From JABJPM01 sp964344655 (lineage in GTDB: Archaea; Nanobdellota; Nanobdellia; SCGC-AAA011-G17; PNOQ01), in assembly GCA_964344655.1 (NCBI GenBank), contig CAYFOF010000002.1, forward strand, positions 1-64,000: a stretch of 64,000 bases of DNA. Reading direction: 5' to 3'. The notes beneath the pieces were generated by a model. It was not told the DNA's origin. It saw only the letters and a program-made list of their open reading frames with translations, and made no database searches. Positions 24,292-33,870 of the stretch are shown here, in pieces. How positions within the stretch are numbered: position 1 is the first letter of the stretch; each line of letters starts with the position of its first letter. Position numbers and translations under genes: made by a program.

Positions 24292-25923
24292 CTACTTATG
24301 TCCAAAAACAAAAACTAATTCTTTCTCAGATTTACTATCCAACCTAACAAACCCAAATCTCTCAAATTGAATAACAGAACCAATCTTCAATTTCTTCAAA
24401 GAACTTTCACCCAAACCTTTCTTAACAGTCCCATCATTCATCAAAATAGAAACATTAACATTACTATCATTCACAGGCAACCAATGTATTAGTTTAGCTT
24501 TCAAAGTTTTATCCATTTCAGCAGAATGATATTTTCCATTAGTAAAATTAAACAAATGCATAAACCTATACAAAACCCCTTTCTCAATTTTATCAGAAAC
24601 ATAAAAATACTGATGTGTATCAAATTTACGTACACCCATATTTAAGTCCGGATGCAATGGAGCTTCAATTTCCAAATCTGGAGCATCTGAAACCCTAATT
24701 TTTTGCGGATTCTCAACAAAGAAATATCTTTTAGTCTCAGCATCAATAAGTTCACGATTAAAAGAAGCTAAAGCCTCAAATGAAACATTAATATCTGATT
24801 TTTTAATTCCAACATCATACATAAATTTACGAATAGCTTCTGAACTAAAACCTCTACGTCTCAAAGCTCTAATTGTTCCTAAAGAGGGATCATCCCAACC
24901 ACTAACTTTCCCTTCTTCCATTAATTTAACAGTTTCAGAAGTACTTTTAATTCCCTCAACCAATAATTTGCCATGATACATAGTTTCTGGATATCTCCAA
25001 CCAAAATATCTATACAAATATTTTTGTCTATCATCAGAAATACTCAAATCAATTCCTCTAATAATGTGTGTAACCCCAAATTCATAATCATCAATGGCAG
25101 ATGCAAAATTCAATAATGGCCAAACCATTGATTTTTTGTCTAAGGGATGTTTATTCTCTGAAACAATCCTAAACGCAGCCCAATCACGAACAGCAGGGTT
25201 AGGATCCTTTAAATCAGTTTTAACACGTAATACTGCCTCGCCTGCTTTGTATGTACCATCAAACATCTTTTTCCATCTATCAGTTTGATATTCATCCATA
25301 CAAGAACATTTCAAACCTTTATGAATTAAATCTCTTTTATTTTCGGATTTACAAGTACAAACATAAGCACCACCTAAGTTAATTAATTCTTGAGCATATT
25401 TGTAATAAGTTTTCAATCTTTTACTCTGAATAACCGTTTTACTAGGTTTTATCCCCAACCACTTCAAATCTTCTTTAAACCAATTATATGCTTCTTTCAC
25501 TGGAGGTTTAACTTGAGGATCAGTATCATCAAACCTTAAGATATATTTTCCTTTATATTTCTCTTTTACAAACCAATTCCATAATGCCGGTCTACAATGT
25601 CCAAATGAAATTGCTCCATTAGGATTCGGCGCAAACCTTACAACTAAATTCTTAACATCTCCCAATTCTGGAGTTTTATCTTTCTCAACCTTTTCAGGTT
25701 TTTCAACTGCCCCATACTCTCTTAACAATTTTTCTTGTTCTTCTAAACTCATAGAATTCACTTTCTCAACAATTTTTTGTATTTCAGGAGTTAATTCCTT
25801 AGCTTTATTCCTTAATTCTGGATGTAAACCCATTAAAGCCCCAATAACGCTTCCCAAATTAGCTTTTCCATTATAATTAACAGCATTATCTAATACAAAC
25901 CTCTCAATCTCATAAGTATTCAT
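24292..25923 (-). CDS. gltX: Glutamyl-tRNA synthetase, archaeal type
   Basis: 543 aa, of the archaeal/eukaryotic GluRS group with a C-terminal beta-barrel anticodon-binding domain. 'VRFAPNPNGAISFGHCRPAL' is the HIGH region, 'LRFDDTDPQ' follows, and 'KSTSETVKLMEEG' stands in the place of the STSK/KMSKS loop. A CTCKSENKRDL...CSC segment is a candidate zinc site. It charges tRNA-Glu and, in archaea without GlnRS, probably also tRNA-Gln for transamidation. Confidence 0.95.
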   Translation of the reverse strand: MNTYEIERFVLDNAVNYNGKANLGSVIGALMGLHPELRNKAKELTPEIQKIVEKVNSMSLEEQEKLLREYGAVEKPEKVEKDKTPELGDVKNLVVRFAPNPNGAISFGHCRPALWNWFVKEKYKGKYILRFDDTDPQVKPPVKEAYNWFKEDLKWLGIKPSKTVIQSKRLKTYYKYAQELINLGGAYVCTCKSENKRDLIHKGLKCSCMDEYQTDRWKKMFDGTYKAGEAVLRVKTDLKDPNPAVRDWAAFRIVSENKHPLDKKSMVWPLLNFASAIDDYEFGVTHIIRGIDLSISDDRQKYLYRYFGWRYPETMYHGKLLVEGIKSTSETVKLMEEGKVSGWDDPSLGTIRALRRRGFSSEAIRKFMYDVGIKKSDINVSFEALASFNRELIDAETKRYFFVENPQKIRVSDAPDLEIEAPLHPDLNMGVRKFDTHQYFYVSDKIEKGVLYRFMHLFNFTNGKYHSAEMDKTLKAKLIHWLPVNDSNVNVSILMNDGTVKKGLGESSLKKLKIGSVIQFERFGFVRLDSKSEKELVFVFGHK

Positions 25924-26004
25924 AAGAAATCTAACCCTATTATAATTTATAAACTTTCTCCAAATTCACAACATTTAAAAAACTAATTATTAGCAAAATC
26001 TTTA

Positions 26005-26253
26005 ATGAAAAAGTGTAAATTCGTTTATGACAGAGAAAATTGCATAGGTTGCGGTTCTTGTGCTGCCTTAGATCCAAAAAATTGGCAAATGAAGCCAGAT
26101 GGAAAATCTAGCTTAATAGATTCTAAAGAAATAGATGACGAACTATTCGAAAAAGAATTTCCAGAAGATGATATAGATAAAAACATGGAAGTTGCACAAG
26201 CTTGCCCAGTAAATGTAATCCACATAGAAAAAGACGAAGAAAGAATAATATGA
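26005..26253 (+). CDS. Single-cluster [4Fe-4S] ferredoxin
   Basis: 82 aa. Three Cys in 'CIGCGSCAALDP' (C13, C16, C19) and the fourth in 'ACPVNVI' (C67) bind one 4Fe-4S cluster; the second cluster motif is missing. The middle segment is acidic. It overlaps the U32 gene by 4 nt (ATGA), so this ferredoxin probably donates electrons to, or is made with, that enzyme. Confidence 0.9.
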   Translation: MKKCKFVYDRENCIGCGSCAALDPKNWQMKPDGKSSLIDSKEIDDELFEKEFPEDDIDKNMEVAQACPVNVIHIEKDEERII

Positions 26254-27551
26254 AAAAACCAGAAATTTTAGCTCCAGTTGGAGATTGGGAAACTTTACAA
26301 GCAGCAATAAAAGCGGGAGCAGATGCAGTTTATTTTGGAATAGAACAAATCAACATGCGTTCCGCATCAGCCAGAAACTTCAAACTAAAAGAACTAAATA
26401 AAGTAATGGAAACACTACACAAAAATAAAGTAAAAGGTTACTTAACATTAAATACATTAATTTACGATCACGAACTTGAAAGAGTAGAATCAATTCTAAA
26501 AGAAGTTAAAAAATCAAACGTAGACGCAATCATAGCAACAGATGCAGCAATAATACAATTATGTAACAAAGAAAACATAGAAGTACATATTTCAACTCAA
26601 TTATCCGTTTCAAATTACGAATCACTAAAATTCTACGCAAAATTCTCCCCAAGAATAGTTTTAGCAAGAGAATGCACACTAGAGCAAATAAAAAACATAA
26701 AAAACAGGATAAAAAAAGACAAACTAAACTACAAAGGAAGAGAAATAGAACTAGAAACATTCATTCACGGATCTTTGTGTGTAGCTTATTCTGGAAGATG
26801 TTTCATGAGTCAATTCCACAACAGAATTTCTGCAAATCGTGGACAATGCTTACAAGAATGCAGAAGAAAATATAAAATAACAGATGAAGAAGATCCAAGA
26901 AGAGAATTCATTTTAGAAGGAGAACAAGTTATGTCTCCAAAAGATCTTTGTTCTTTACCAATCCTAGATCAATTAATCAAAGCAGGAATAGATGTATTCA
27001 AAATAGAAGGCCGTGCTAAAGGTCCAGAATATGTTTACACTGTTACAAAAGCCTACAAAGATGCTTTAAAATTAATAGAAGAAAATACTTTCACAGAAAA
27101 GAATATTCTAAAATTACTAAATGAATTAGAAAAAGTCTACAATCGTGATTTTACAACAAATTTCTTACTAGGAACCCCAACAAACGATTCCTGGACTAAA
27201 TTTTATGGTTCAATAGCAACAGAAACAAAAGAAAAAATAGGAACAGTAAATAGATACTACCCAAAACTAAAAGTTGCAGAAATAATTATGGAACAACATA
27301 AAATAAAAGAAAAAGACACAATTGCTTTCACTGGAAACTTAACTGGATTCTACAAAACAAAAATAAAAGAGTTATGGGTAAATGAAAAACCCGCTAAAAA
27401 AGCTAAAAAAGGCGATGATGTAACAATAAAAATAGATGAAAAAGTGAGAAAAGGTGATCAAGTATTCAAAATCAAAGAACAAAAAAAAGAATTCTCAAAA
27501 TTTGAAATCCACAAACCCTTCAAACAGTCTAAGAAGAAGGGGATGATCTAA
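26250..27551 (+). CDS. Peptidase U32-family protein
   Basis: 433 aa. The N-terminal TIM-like domain begins 'KPEILAPVGDWETLQAAIKA'; 'VHISTQLSVSNYESLKFY', 'RIVLARECTLEQI', 'IHGSLCVAYSGRCFMS' and 'ANRGQCLQECRRKY' are U32 signatures, with Cys residues proposed to bind an Fe-S cluster in relatives such as RlhA/TrhP, which hydroxylate RNA. Start ATG 26250 overlaps the ferredoxin stop. Co-transcription with a ferredoxin supports an RNA-modifying redox role rather than proteolysis. Confidence 0.85.
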   Translation: MKKPEILAPVGDWETLQAAIKAGADAVYFGIEQINMRSASARNFKLKELNKVMETLHKNKVKGYLTLNTLIYDHELERVESILKEVKKSNVDAIIATDAAIIQLCNKENIEVHISTQLSVSNYESLKFYAKFSPRIVLARECTLEQIKNIKNRIKKDKLNYKGREIELETFIHGSLCVAYSGRCFMSQFHNRISANRGQCLQECRRKYKITDEEDPRREFILEGEQVMSPKDLCSLPILDQLIKAGIDVFKIEGRAKGPEYVYTVTKAYKDALKLIEENTFTEKNILKLLNELEKVYNRDFTTNFLLGTPTNDSWTKFYGSIATETKEKIGTVNRYYPKLKVAEIIMEQHKIKEKDTIAFTGNLTGFYKTKIKELWVNEKPAKKAKKGDDVTIKIDEKVRKGDQVFKIKEQKKEFSKFEIHKPFKQSKKKGMI

Positions 27552-27588
27552 TAGTTACTTTTAAATAGCGATTATTAAACCAAAAATT

Positions 27589-28833
27589 ATGACGATTATA
27601 GCACAAAATCAAGAAAATGTACCTTTTGAATTAGTCGGAGGAAAAGGAGATGGATTACTAAAATTAAAAGCAATTGAATCTTCATTAGAAGAAATGTCTT
27701 TTTTTGCATTGACTAGCATACCTAGTTTTTATATAATACCTCCAAACATTTCTTTGGCAAGCAATAAAGATGAAATATTAGATGCTGCTAAAAGATTAGG
27801 AACTTCATTTGCAGTAAGATCTTCTTCAACTCTAGAAGATAACGGAGAACATTCTTTTGATGGCATATTTAGAACAGATTTAAACGTTTCTTTAGAGAGT
27901 TTACTAGATTCTATCCAAGGGGTAAGAGAAAGTGCACTATCTGACAAAGCAAGAGATTATGCAGAAGAAACTAAAACAAGATTAGTTGAAGGAATGCCAG
28001 TAGTTGTACAAGAAATGTCACCTTACAAAACTACTGCTGTTATATATTCAAAATTCCCTTGTCCAAATGATATAGTTCGAGGAACATTGTATGATGAAAA
28101 TTCATATTTTTCTAACTTTGTATTTATGAGGGAGTTAGATGAAGGAATTATAACAGCAAATACGTTTCACCCAATTTTAAGTAATACCAATGATCACCTA
28201 GATAGTATAGAAGGTTTATTAGCAAATATTGCAATAATGATAGAAAATAAATTTCAACATCCAATAATCCTAGAGTCTTCATATGAACGTAATGAAAATT
28301 TTTCAGAATACCCTCGATGGAAAACACACATTCTCCAAGCAAGACACTTAACAGGAATTTCAGATTCAGAAAAATCACAAATACCTGAATTACAAAAAAA
28401 TGGAGTCATAGCAAGTACGTCTATGTTAAATGGGTCCGGAGACTTTCAAGGAGATTGTTGTGTTGCATATACAAATTACAGAGGAGATGGTAGTAGATTT
28501 CTAAATACAGATGAAATAGAAAGTTTTGATGCATCGCATCCACAAGGATATGTTTTAGTTACACCCCATATAGAGTTTTACAGCAGCTCTATAGATGAAA
28601 TAACCAAAAATAAAAGAGCAGTAGTAGCATATAAAGATCTTGGAGTTCATCATGACTTTGAAATAGCTAGAAAAAAGGGAATATTGTACTTAAATTGCAA
28701 AGATTCTCTACAAATGGGATTTTTTGAATTCCAAGATAATCTCCCAGAGTGTAGACCTGAACCTCCAATAAAAACAGGAGATAGATTAAGAGTTACAAGC
28801 GATGGAATTACTGGGTGGGTTTACAAGATTTAA
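27589..28833 (+). CDS. PEP-synthase-like protein lacking the PEP-binding barrel
   Basis: 414 aa. The N-terminal ATP-grasp half resembles PEP synthase: 'VGGKGDGLLKL', 'FAVRSSSTLEDNGEHSFDGI', and the end-of-domain 'KTHILQARHLTG'. The last 100 residues look like a worn phospho-His swivel domain ('GDRLRVTSDGITGWVY'), but the GGATAHAAI-type active site is replaced by 'LGVHHDFEIARKKGI'. The C-terminal PEP/pyruvate TIM barrel is absent. A full-length enzyme is at 38446. It may phosphorylate another substrate or be regulatory. Confidence 0.75.
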   Translation: MTIIAQNQENVPFELVGGKGDGLLKLKAIESSLEEMSFFALTSIPSFYIIPPNISLASNKDEILDAAKRLGTSFAVRSSSTLEDNGEHSFDGIFRTDLNVSLESLLDSIQGVRESALSDKARDYAEETKTRLVEGMPVVVQEMSPYKTTAVIYSKFPCPNDIVRGTLYDENSYFSNFVFMRELDEGIITANTFHPILSNTNDHLDSIEGLLANIAIMIENKFQHPIILESSYERNENFSEYPRWKTHILQARHLTGISDSEKSQIPELQKNGVIASTSMLNGSGDFQGDCCVAYTNYRGDGSRFLNTDEIESFDASHPQGYVLVTPHIEFYSSSIDEITKNKRAVVAYKDLGVHHDFEIARKKGILYLNCKDSLQMGFFEFQDNLPECRPEPPIKTGDRLRVTSDGITGWVYKI

Positions 28834-28916
28834 CATACTTAAAAATTTCAGAATAAATTTTCTCATAAAATCAAGACAAAAATAAGGTTTATAAATATTA
28901 CTAACTAATCAAAACA

Positions 28917-29366
28917 ATGCTAACAATAATGAGAAATAAAGATATAAAAAATATCTTAAAACAAATAAAAGAACAATTTAATTGTGGAATAAAAGGAGAA
29001 CACCTATTTCTAATATCAAAAAACGATAAAGTTTATGTTACAAACCCAAAACTACAAGAAATTAACACTGAAAATCTAAAAGTAAACAACACTGGCTCAT
29101 ACTTTGGAAAAATAGAAAGAAGCGGATTCAGATTATCAATAGAAGGTTCAGAATTATTAGACAACCCAAAAAAAAATGTACTAGAATTAAACGATGAAGA
29201 GTTCCAAGCTTACATGGCTGGAGAGAATTTAATGCTTGATAAAAAACAAGAAAATGCATACAAAATTCTAAAATACAAAAAACATTTTGTAGGCTCTGGA
29301 AGAGTCTCAAATAATGTATTATTGAACTACATTCCTAAGTCTAGAAGGGCAAAAGAAAACCTTTAA
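28917..29366 (+). CDS. PUA-like RNA-binding protein (Nip7 / RsmF C-terminal type)
   Basis: 149 aa. The second half, with 'YFGKIERSGFRLSIEGSELL', 'KNVLELNDEEFQAYMAGENL' and 'KHFVGSGRVSNNVLLNYIPK', resembles the PUA-type module found in Nip7 and at the C-terminus of NOL1/NOP2/Sun rRNA cytosine methylases, here without any methyltransferase domain. A TTTATAAATA box at about 28889-28898 lies about 20 nt before ATG, implying a leaderless transcript. Likely role: rRNA binding or modification. The methyltransferase gene follows 26 nt later. Confidence 0.65.
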   Translation: MLTIMRNKDIKNILKQIKEQFNCGIKGEHLFLISKNDKVYVTNPKLQEINTENLKVNNTGSYFGKIERSGFRLSIEGSELLDNPKKNVLELNDEEFQAYMAGENLMLDKKQENAYKILKYKKHFVGSGRVSNNVLLNYIPKSRRAKENL

Positions 29367-29392
29367 AAAACTCCATTTCTCGTTAATATTAC

Positions 29393-29995
29393 ATGAAAAC
29401 AGAAGAAAAATTCAAGCAAGCAATTAAAACATATAATAAGATTGCTGGAATTTATGCAAAGTATACTGAAGACAAATTAATGCAGTTCCAACTATCAAGA
29501 TTTGAATCATTATTACCCGGAAAAAGAATCTTAGATGCGGGTTCTGGCTCTGGTAGAGACGTAGAATACTTCATGGAAGATGGATTCAAACCAATAGGAG
29601 TTGATATTTCTCTAGGACAAGTTAAAGAAGCAAAAAAACGTGTTCCAAAAGGTGAATTTTTAAAACAAGATTTCAGAAAAACAAAATTCAAAGATAATTC
29701 TTTCGACGGCATTTGGTGTATGGCAAGTTTTGTACATTTCCCAAAAACCGAAATAAAAAAAGCGTTAAAAGAATTCCATAGATTACTAGATAAAAACGGA
29801 ATAGTTTACATTTCTGTAAAAAAAGGAAAAGGCTCAAAAGAAATTAAAAAAGAAAAATACAATAATGAACCAAGAACATACTATTTCTACGAACAAACAG
29901 ACATGGAAGAACTTGTTCATGACGTAAATTTCAAAATTTTATCCTCAGAATCCAACGATGTTTGGGTTGAATTATTTATTCAAAAAACTATTTAA
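29393..29995 (+). CDS. SAM-dependent methyltransferase (class I)
   Basis: 200 aa. Motif I is 'ILDAGSGSGRDVEYF', the acidic residue is 'IGVDISLGQVKEA', motif II is 'FDGIWCMASFVHF', and 'EFHRLLDKNGIVYISVK' follows, as in small-molecule or tRNA-wobble (Trm9-like) Methyltransf_11/25 enzymes. The substrate cannot be read from sequence. The end overlaps the convergent TyrRS by 8 bp. Confidence 0.9.
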   Translation: MKTEEKFKQAIKTYNKIAGIYAKYTEDKLMQFQLSRFESLLPGKRILDAGSGSGRDVEYFMEDGFKPIGVDISLGQVKEAKKRVPKGEFLKQDFRKTKFKDNSFDGIWCMASFVHFPKTEIKKALKEFHRLLDKNGIVYISVKKGKGSKEIKKEKYNNEPRTYYFYEQTDMEELVHDVNFKILSSESNDVWVELFIQKTI

Positions 29996-30938
29996 ATTTA
30001 TTTCTTATCGGAGTAATAATATCAATTAAATATTTAGATAAAGCATTTTTCAAATCTAATGGATGTACATCTTTTTTCCCAAAAGCTTTCTCTAAAGAAG
30101 AATAATCATCAAACTCTAAATTTCCACCAAATTTCTCAGGTCTCTCAATTACAAAAGTATTAACCCTAGGGAAAACAATTAACTGAACAATTTGCAAAAC
30201 TGGATTATCTTTAACCTCGCCAGCAACACAGTGTGCTTTCTTTATTTTCTTACTAATATCTGAATCTGAATCACGTATAGATATAAATGATCCACTATCA
30301 GAACTGCTCATTTTTCCAGATCCACTTAATGAACTAATTAATGGCGTATGTAAAAACACGGGAGTATCAAACTTTATGTCTCCCAATACTTCAGTACCCA
30401 ACATATGTATCTTTCTTTGTTCAATTCCACTTTGAACTACATCAACATTCAAATGTTTTATATCAGCAATTTGCATAAAAGGATAAATAACTTGAGAAAC
30501 TTTAGCTTTTTCAATATCTCTCCCAACCTGTTGCATACTTCTTAATGATCGATTAATTGTAGTTTTAGTTGCAATTGTCAAAACATCATCCATATATTCT
30601 GAAGTTCTCTGGAAAGAAGTTCCCAAAACAAATTCAGCATCTTTCAAACCCGCAGCTTTAAATCCAGCAGTCCAATTCTTAACTTGCTTCTCGATAAAAT
30701 CCCAATCTCCTTTTTGATTCAAATATGTATGCCAGTCAGCAAATAAAACCTTAACATGGAATCCAGCTTTAGCCAAATCAATAAGTTTAGTAATAGTAAC
30801 TAAATGCCCCAAATGGATTTCACCAGAAGTTTCATAACCACAATATACAATTGGTTTTTTCTTTTTCAGAATTCCAGATATTTTTTCTTCATTTATAATT
30901 TCGGCACAATTTTGTTTTACTAATTCTAACTTATCCAT
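29988..30938 (-). CDS. tyrS: Tyrosyl-tRNA synthetase
   Basis: 316 aa, of the short archaeal type without a C-terminal S4 domain. The HIGH motif is 'GEIHLGH' (about 42-45); 'LFADWHTYLNQKGDW' and 'IADIKHLNVDVVQSGIEQRK' form the Tyr/ATP pocket; 'SGSGKMSSSDSGSF' is the KMSKS loop. ATG 30936-30938 is used; a TTG 15 nt upstream is unlikely. Cognate tRNA-Tyr is at 16486. Confidence 0.95.
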   Translation of the reverse strand: MDKLELVKQNCAEIINEEKISGILKKKKPIVYCGYETSGEIHLGHLVTITKLIDLAKAGFHVKVLFADWHTYLNQKGDWDFIEKQVKNWTAGFKAAGLKDAEFVLGTSFQRTSEYMDDVLTIATKTTINRSLRSMQQVGRDIEKAKVSQVIYPFMQIADIKHLNVDVVQSGIEQRKIHMLGTEVLGDIKFDTPVFLHTPLISSLSGSGKMSSSDSGSFISIRDSDSDISKKIKKAHCVAGEVKDNPVLQIVQLIVFPRVNTFVIERPEKFGGNLEFDDYSSLEKAFGKKDVHPLDLKNALSKYLIDIITPIRNKFK

Positions 30939-30981
30939 AACAGAATTAAACAAAGTTTACTATTAAAAACTTTCGGATATA

Positions 30982-31332
30982 TTATTGCTCAGATCTAAAA
31001 ATCTTGCCCAATATTGTTTCGATAGTATCAACATTTTTCTCTCTTGTTGACCTTACTTCTACTCTAACATCTCCATAAATTTCAGAACCCTTCAAAAATG
31101 AAGCCATTCTATTTGTTCTTTTTGTATATCTAACTGTATAAATTACTCTCCCACCAGAAAGCACATGTCCAAAATGCCATGCTATGCCAATTTCCCCTTC
31201 TTTTCCATCTTTACTTGGAATATTATATTTTCCCTTTAAAGTCACGTGAGGAACATTAGTTAATGTACTAAGAAAATTTAGATGTTCATACTGTCCCTCG
31301 TGAGGGCCCTCATAGAATGTATTTATTATCAT
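30982..31332 (-). CDS. Hypothetical protein, 116 aa
   Basis: Not recognised. A soluble, probably beta-rich protein ('EIGIAWHFGHVLSGGRVIYT', 'VRYTKRTNRMASFLKG', 'GDVRVEVRSTREKN'). It is in tandem with lspA and tyrS on the minus strand, with short spacers (22 and 43 nt). No catalytic motif. A TATA-like TTTATAAAGG lies just upstream, at about 31350-31359. Confidence 0.55.
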   Translation of the reverse strand: MIINTFYEGPHEGQYEHLNFLSTLTNVPHVTLKGKYNIPSKDGKEGEIGIAWHFGHVLSGGRVIYTVRYTKRTNRMASFLKGSEIYGDVRVEVRSTREKNVDTIETILGKIFRSEQ

Positions 31333-31354
31333 AAAAAAAGGAATTCTAAACCCT

Positions 31355-31765
31355 TTATAAGTGTTTTCCCTTTTCAGTAACTAAAATCCACCCCAAAATC
31401 ACAGCTCCAATTACATTAAAACTATCTGCGACATTAAAAATAGGCCAAACTTTTAGATCAATAAAATCTCTAACAAACCCTAAAAATACTCTATCAATTA
31501 AATTTCCAGTTGCTCCACCCAATAAAAACGATAAAGGCAAATACAATTTAGGATATTTTCTAAAATAATAAACAATCAAAAATATGACAAACAAAGAAAT
31601 AACACTTAAAACAAAAACATTTCCTTTAAACAACCCAAAAGCTGCTCCAGTATTCTCTGCATAATTCAAAATTCCATAATCAATTCCTTTAAACAAAACC
31701 TTAGTAATTTGATCTAAAATAACAATAAATAAAGCAATTAACAAAAATTTTCTACTAACTTTCAT
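31355..31765 (-). CDS. lspA: Signal peptidase II (lipoprotein signal peptidase)
   Basis: 136 aa with four membrane segments. The family boxes are intact: 'NYAENTGAAFGLFKG', 'GGATGNLIDRVFLGFVRDFI' and 'FNVADSFNVIG'. The catalytic aspartates are D91 and D114. It removes signal peptides ahead of the lipidated Cys. LspA is standard in bacteria but uncommon in archaea; a lipobox-bearing nuclease at 49732 is a candidate substrate. ATG 31763-31765 is preferred over an upstream in-frame TTG. Confidence 0.92.
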   Translation of the reverse strand: MKVSRKFLLIALFIVILDQITKVLFKGIDYGILNYAENTGAAFGLFKGNVFVLSVISLFVIFLIVYYFRKYPKLYLPLSFLLGGATGNLIDRVFLGFVRDFIDLKVWPIFNVADSFNVIGAVILGWILVTEKGKHL

Positions 31766-31854
31766 ATATACGAAAAACAAAGTGAATTATTTAAGAAAGA
31801 TTAACCACTAATAAAAGATAACATTTATAAATAAGTCAAAATTCCCAATAAAAA

Positions 31855-32385
31855 ATGTTAGAAAGAATAAAAGAAATAAAGAGAAATAGAGCAATAAGAA
31901 AATCTTCTGATGAAGTAAAAGCATTATATTTGCCAGAAAATGCAGAAGGATTTGATGATTTTTATTTTACAGTAGAATCTCATTCTAACAAAACATATGT
32001 AAATAACATATATCGAGATGGCCATAAATCTTTAGTTCTCTATGATGAAATTCCTGGAAAGGCTGTTGCTTTGGTAGGATTTGAAAGTGTTGGTTTAGAA
32101 TCAATAATGGTTGTACAGTTACAAGCAAGACTAGGAATAGAAAAAGAGAATTTACCAAAAAGATGGGAAAGAACTTTACTAGAGGCAGGAATAAATTACG
32201 CAAGAGAACAAGGATTTTCACAAATTCAAGTACAGCCTTCAACAAAAAACACTTGGATAAAGATGGGCACAAGTAAAAGTGACAAGGCCCACAACCTAAG
32301 ACTAAAAATGAGATATGATGTAACTGCAAAAAGAAGAGGTTTTAAACTAGATGAATCACTTGATGCTTGGGTATTAGATTTGTAA
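31855..32385 (+). CDS. GNAT-like acetyltransferase (tentative)
   Basis: 176 aa. The central and C-terminal parts suggest a GNAT fold: a strand pair ('GKAVALVGFESVG', 'SIMVVQLQARLG'), a helix with 'RWERTLLEAGINYAREQGF' as in the acetyl-CoA-binding helix, a following strand 'SQIQVQPSTKNTW', and a final 'KMRYDVTAKRRGFKLDES' where GNATs have '..lYek.GF'. The Q/RxxGxG/A loop is not clear. The substrate is unknown. A TATTTATAA-type TATA box lies about 25 nt upstream. Confidence 0.5.
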   Translation: MLERIKEIKRNRAIRKSSDEVKALYLPENAEGFDDFYFTVESHSNKTYVNNIYRDGHKSLVLYDEIPGKAVALVGFESVGLESIMVVQLQARLGIEKENLPKRWERTLLEAGINYAREQGFSQIQVQPSTKNTWIKMGTSKSDKAHNLRLKMRYDVTAKRRGFKLDESLDAWVLDL

Positions 32386-32427
32386 ACTACCGAAAACCTT
32401 TAAAACAATATAACCCACATTTTTACT

Positions 32428-33870
32428 ATGGGTGATACTATAAATTCTCTTAGAAAAAAGCTGGAAGATAAAGAGCTAACTCCAGACCAAAGAACTAATT
32501 TAAGGAAGAAATTAGTCACACTAATCAAAGAGAAAGGCCAATCAAAACTATCAAACAATCAAAAAATAGAATATCATATAACTTATGACACTTTTGGGGG
32601 AACTTTAGAACCTGTTTATTTCTGGACTTTAGACTTTTTAAGAAATCAATCTCCAAGTGGTTTAGGGTTTGATGTAAATAAAATTGAAGAAGAATTCGAA
32701 GCTTCAGCTGGAGGAGGATTCTTCGGAGAACTAGGAACAAAAGCAAGCGTAATGCAAGATAGAGCTATGAAAATCCTAGAAACAATCAATGCAATCCTAA
32801 GAACTATAATTAATCTAATTTACGATTTAAAAGAATATGATATGCGTTTAGAAATTTACGATGAGCTAGATCCAAACAAACAAAAAAACGCTAAAGAGCG
32901 AGAAGCAGCGTCATTTGCATTAAAAGCTATATGGATGGATCAAGTAGACATCAAAGCAGGACTTGGAAGTATAAACCAATTATCAAGAGGAGATTTGCAA
33001 TTTGTAACATTAAGAGATGCATTCATGCAAGCCGATACAACAAAACAAGCAAATAAGCTAGATTTAAACAAAAGAGTAAAAGTAATTCTACTAAAAAAAT
33101 TAAAAGAGTATAATATTTGGAAAAAAGCTTCAGAAGTTGAACTAAGAAAAAGATATTCCGTAGAAAAAAATTACCTAAGAGCTCAAGTTGATTCTCTAAG
33201 ACTTTACACAAAATGGGCAAAACCATATTTAAGGGCTGCACAAAAACTTGGAATGAAAGAATTCAGAACTTCAGCAAACATGCCTTCACCCGATATAGTT
33301 GCAACATTCAACAACATGCAAATGGAATTAAAATTATTTGGAAAAAAAGAAGTAAAACCCTCGAAAGTTCACGGTTCATATGATAATTACAAATTCAAAG
33401 AAAAATTCTATTCTTGTGTTGAAGTAGAATTCAAATTCAGAACTGCTCCACAAGTTGCCAGACAAGGACAATCCACACACTATGCTCATCTGGGAGTAAT
33501 AGATATCTTCTTCAGGGCATTTGGATTATCAGAATCAGATATACTAGACATAGAAAAACTGGAAGTCTTTGAAGACATGGAATTAATTGAAACTCTAACA
33601 GAATCTTCCTTGAAAGATATGCAAGCAGACATTGATTATTATGTTCAAGGAAAAGAACCAAAAGAAAAAAAAGAAGAGAAAAAACCAACTCCAAATCCAT
33701 TAAAAGGATTATCAGAATTATTCTCTCCAATATCTTCGTTATTTTCAGAAAAACAAGCAAATTCAACGCAAAAATCCTTAGTAATTAAGGCAGCAAAAAC
33801 CGAAGCAATGAATAGTTGTTTAACTTTATATGATGTTTTCAAAAAATCCCATAGGATGATGACATGGTAA
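32428..33870 (+). CDS. Unrecognised 480-aa protein, first gene of a four-gene operon
   Basis: No family recognised. The N-terminal 60 residues are a charged helical hairpin ('RKKLEDKELTPDQRTNLRKK'); a Gly-rich turn follows ('EASAGGGFFGELG'); the middle (about 110-330) is helical with repeated Lys/Leu patterns; a beta-like region comes at about 320-350; a Lys/Glu/Pro linker is at about 408-430. No membrane segment. An AAACCTTTAAAAC promoter is at about 32395-32408. It overlaps the next gene by 7 nt, so the products are probably made in fixed ratio. It may be a scaffold or large helical subunit. Confidence 0.65.
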   Translation: MGDTINSLRKKLEDKELTPDQRTNLRKKLVTLIKEKGQSKLSNNQKIEYHITYDTFGGTLEPVYFWTLDFLRNQSPSGLGFDVNKIEEEFEASAGGGFFGELGTKASVMQDRAMKILETINAILRTIINLIYDLKEYDMRLEIYDELDPNKQKNAKEREAASFALKAIWMDQVDIKAGLGSINQLSRGDLQFVTLRDAFMQADTTKQANKLDLNKRVKVILLKKLKEYNIWKKASEVELRKRYSVEKNYLRAQVDSLRLYTKWAKPYLRAAQKLGMKEFRTSANMPSPDIVATFNNMQMELKLFGKKEVKPSKVHGSYDNYKFKEKFYSCVEVEFKFRTAPQVARQGQSTHYAHLGVIDIFFRAFGLSESDILDIEKLEVFEDMELIETLTESSLKDMQADIDYYVQGKEPKEKKEEKKPTPNPLKGLSELFSPISSLFSEKQANSTQKSLVIKAAKTEAMNSCLTLYDVFKKSHRMMTW

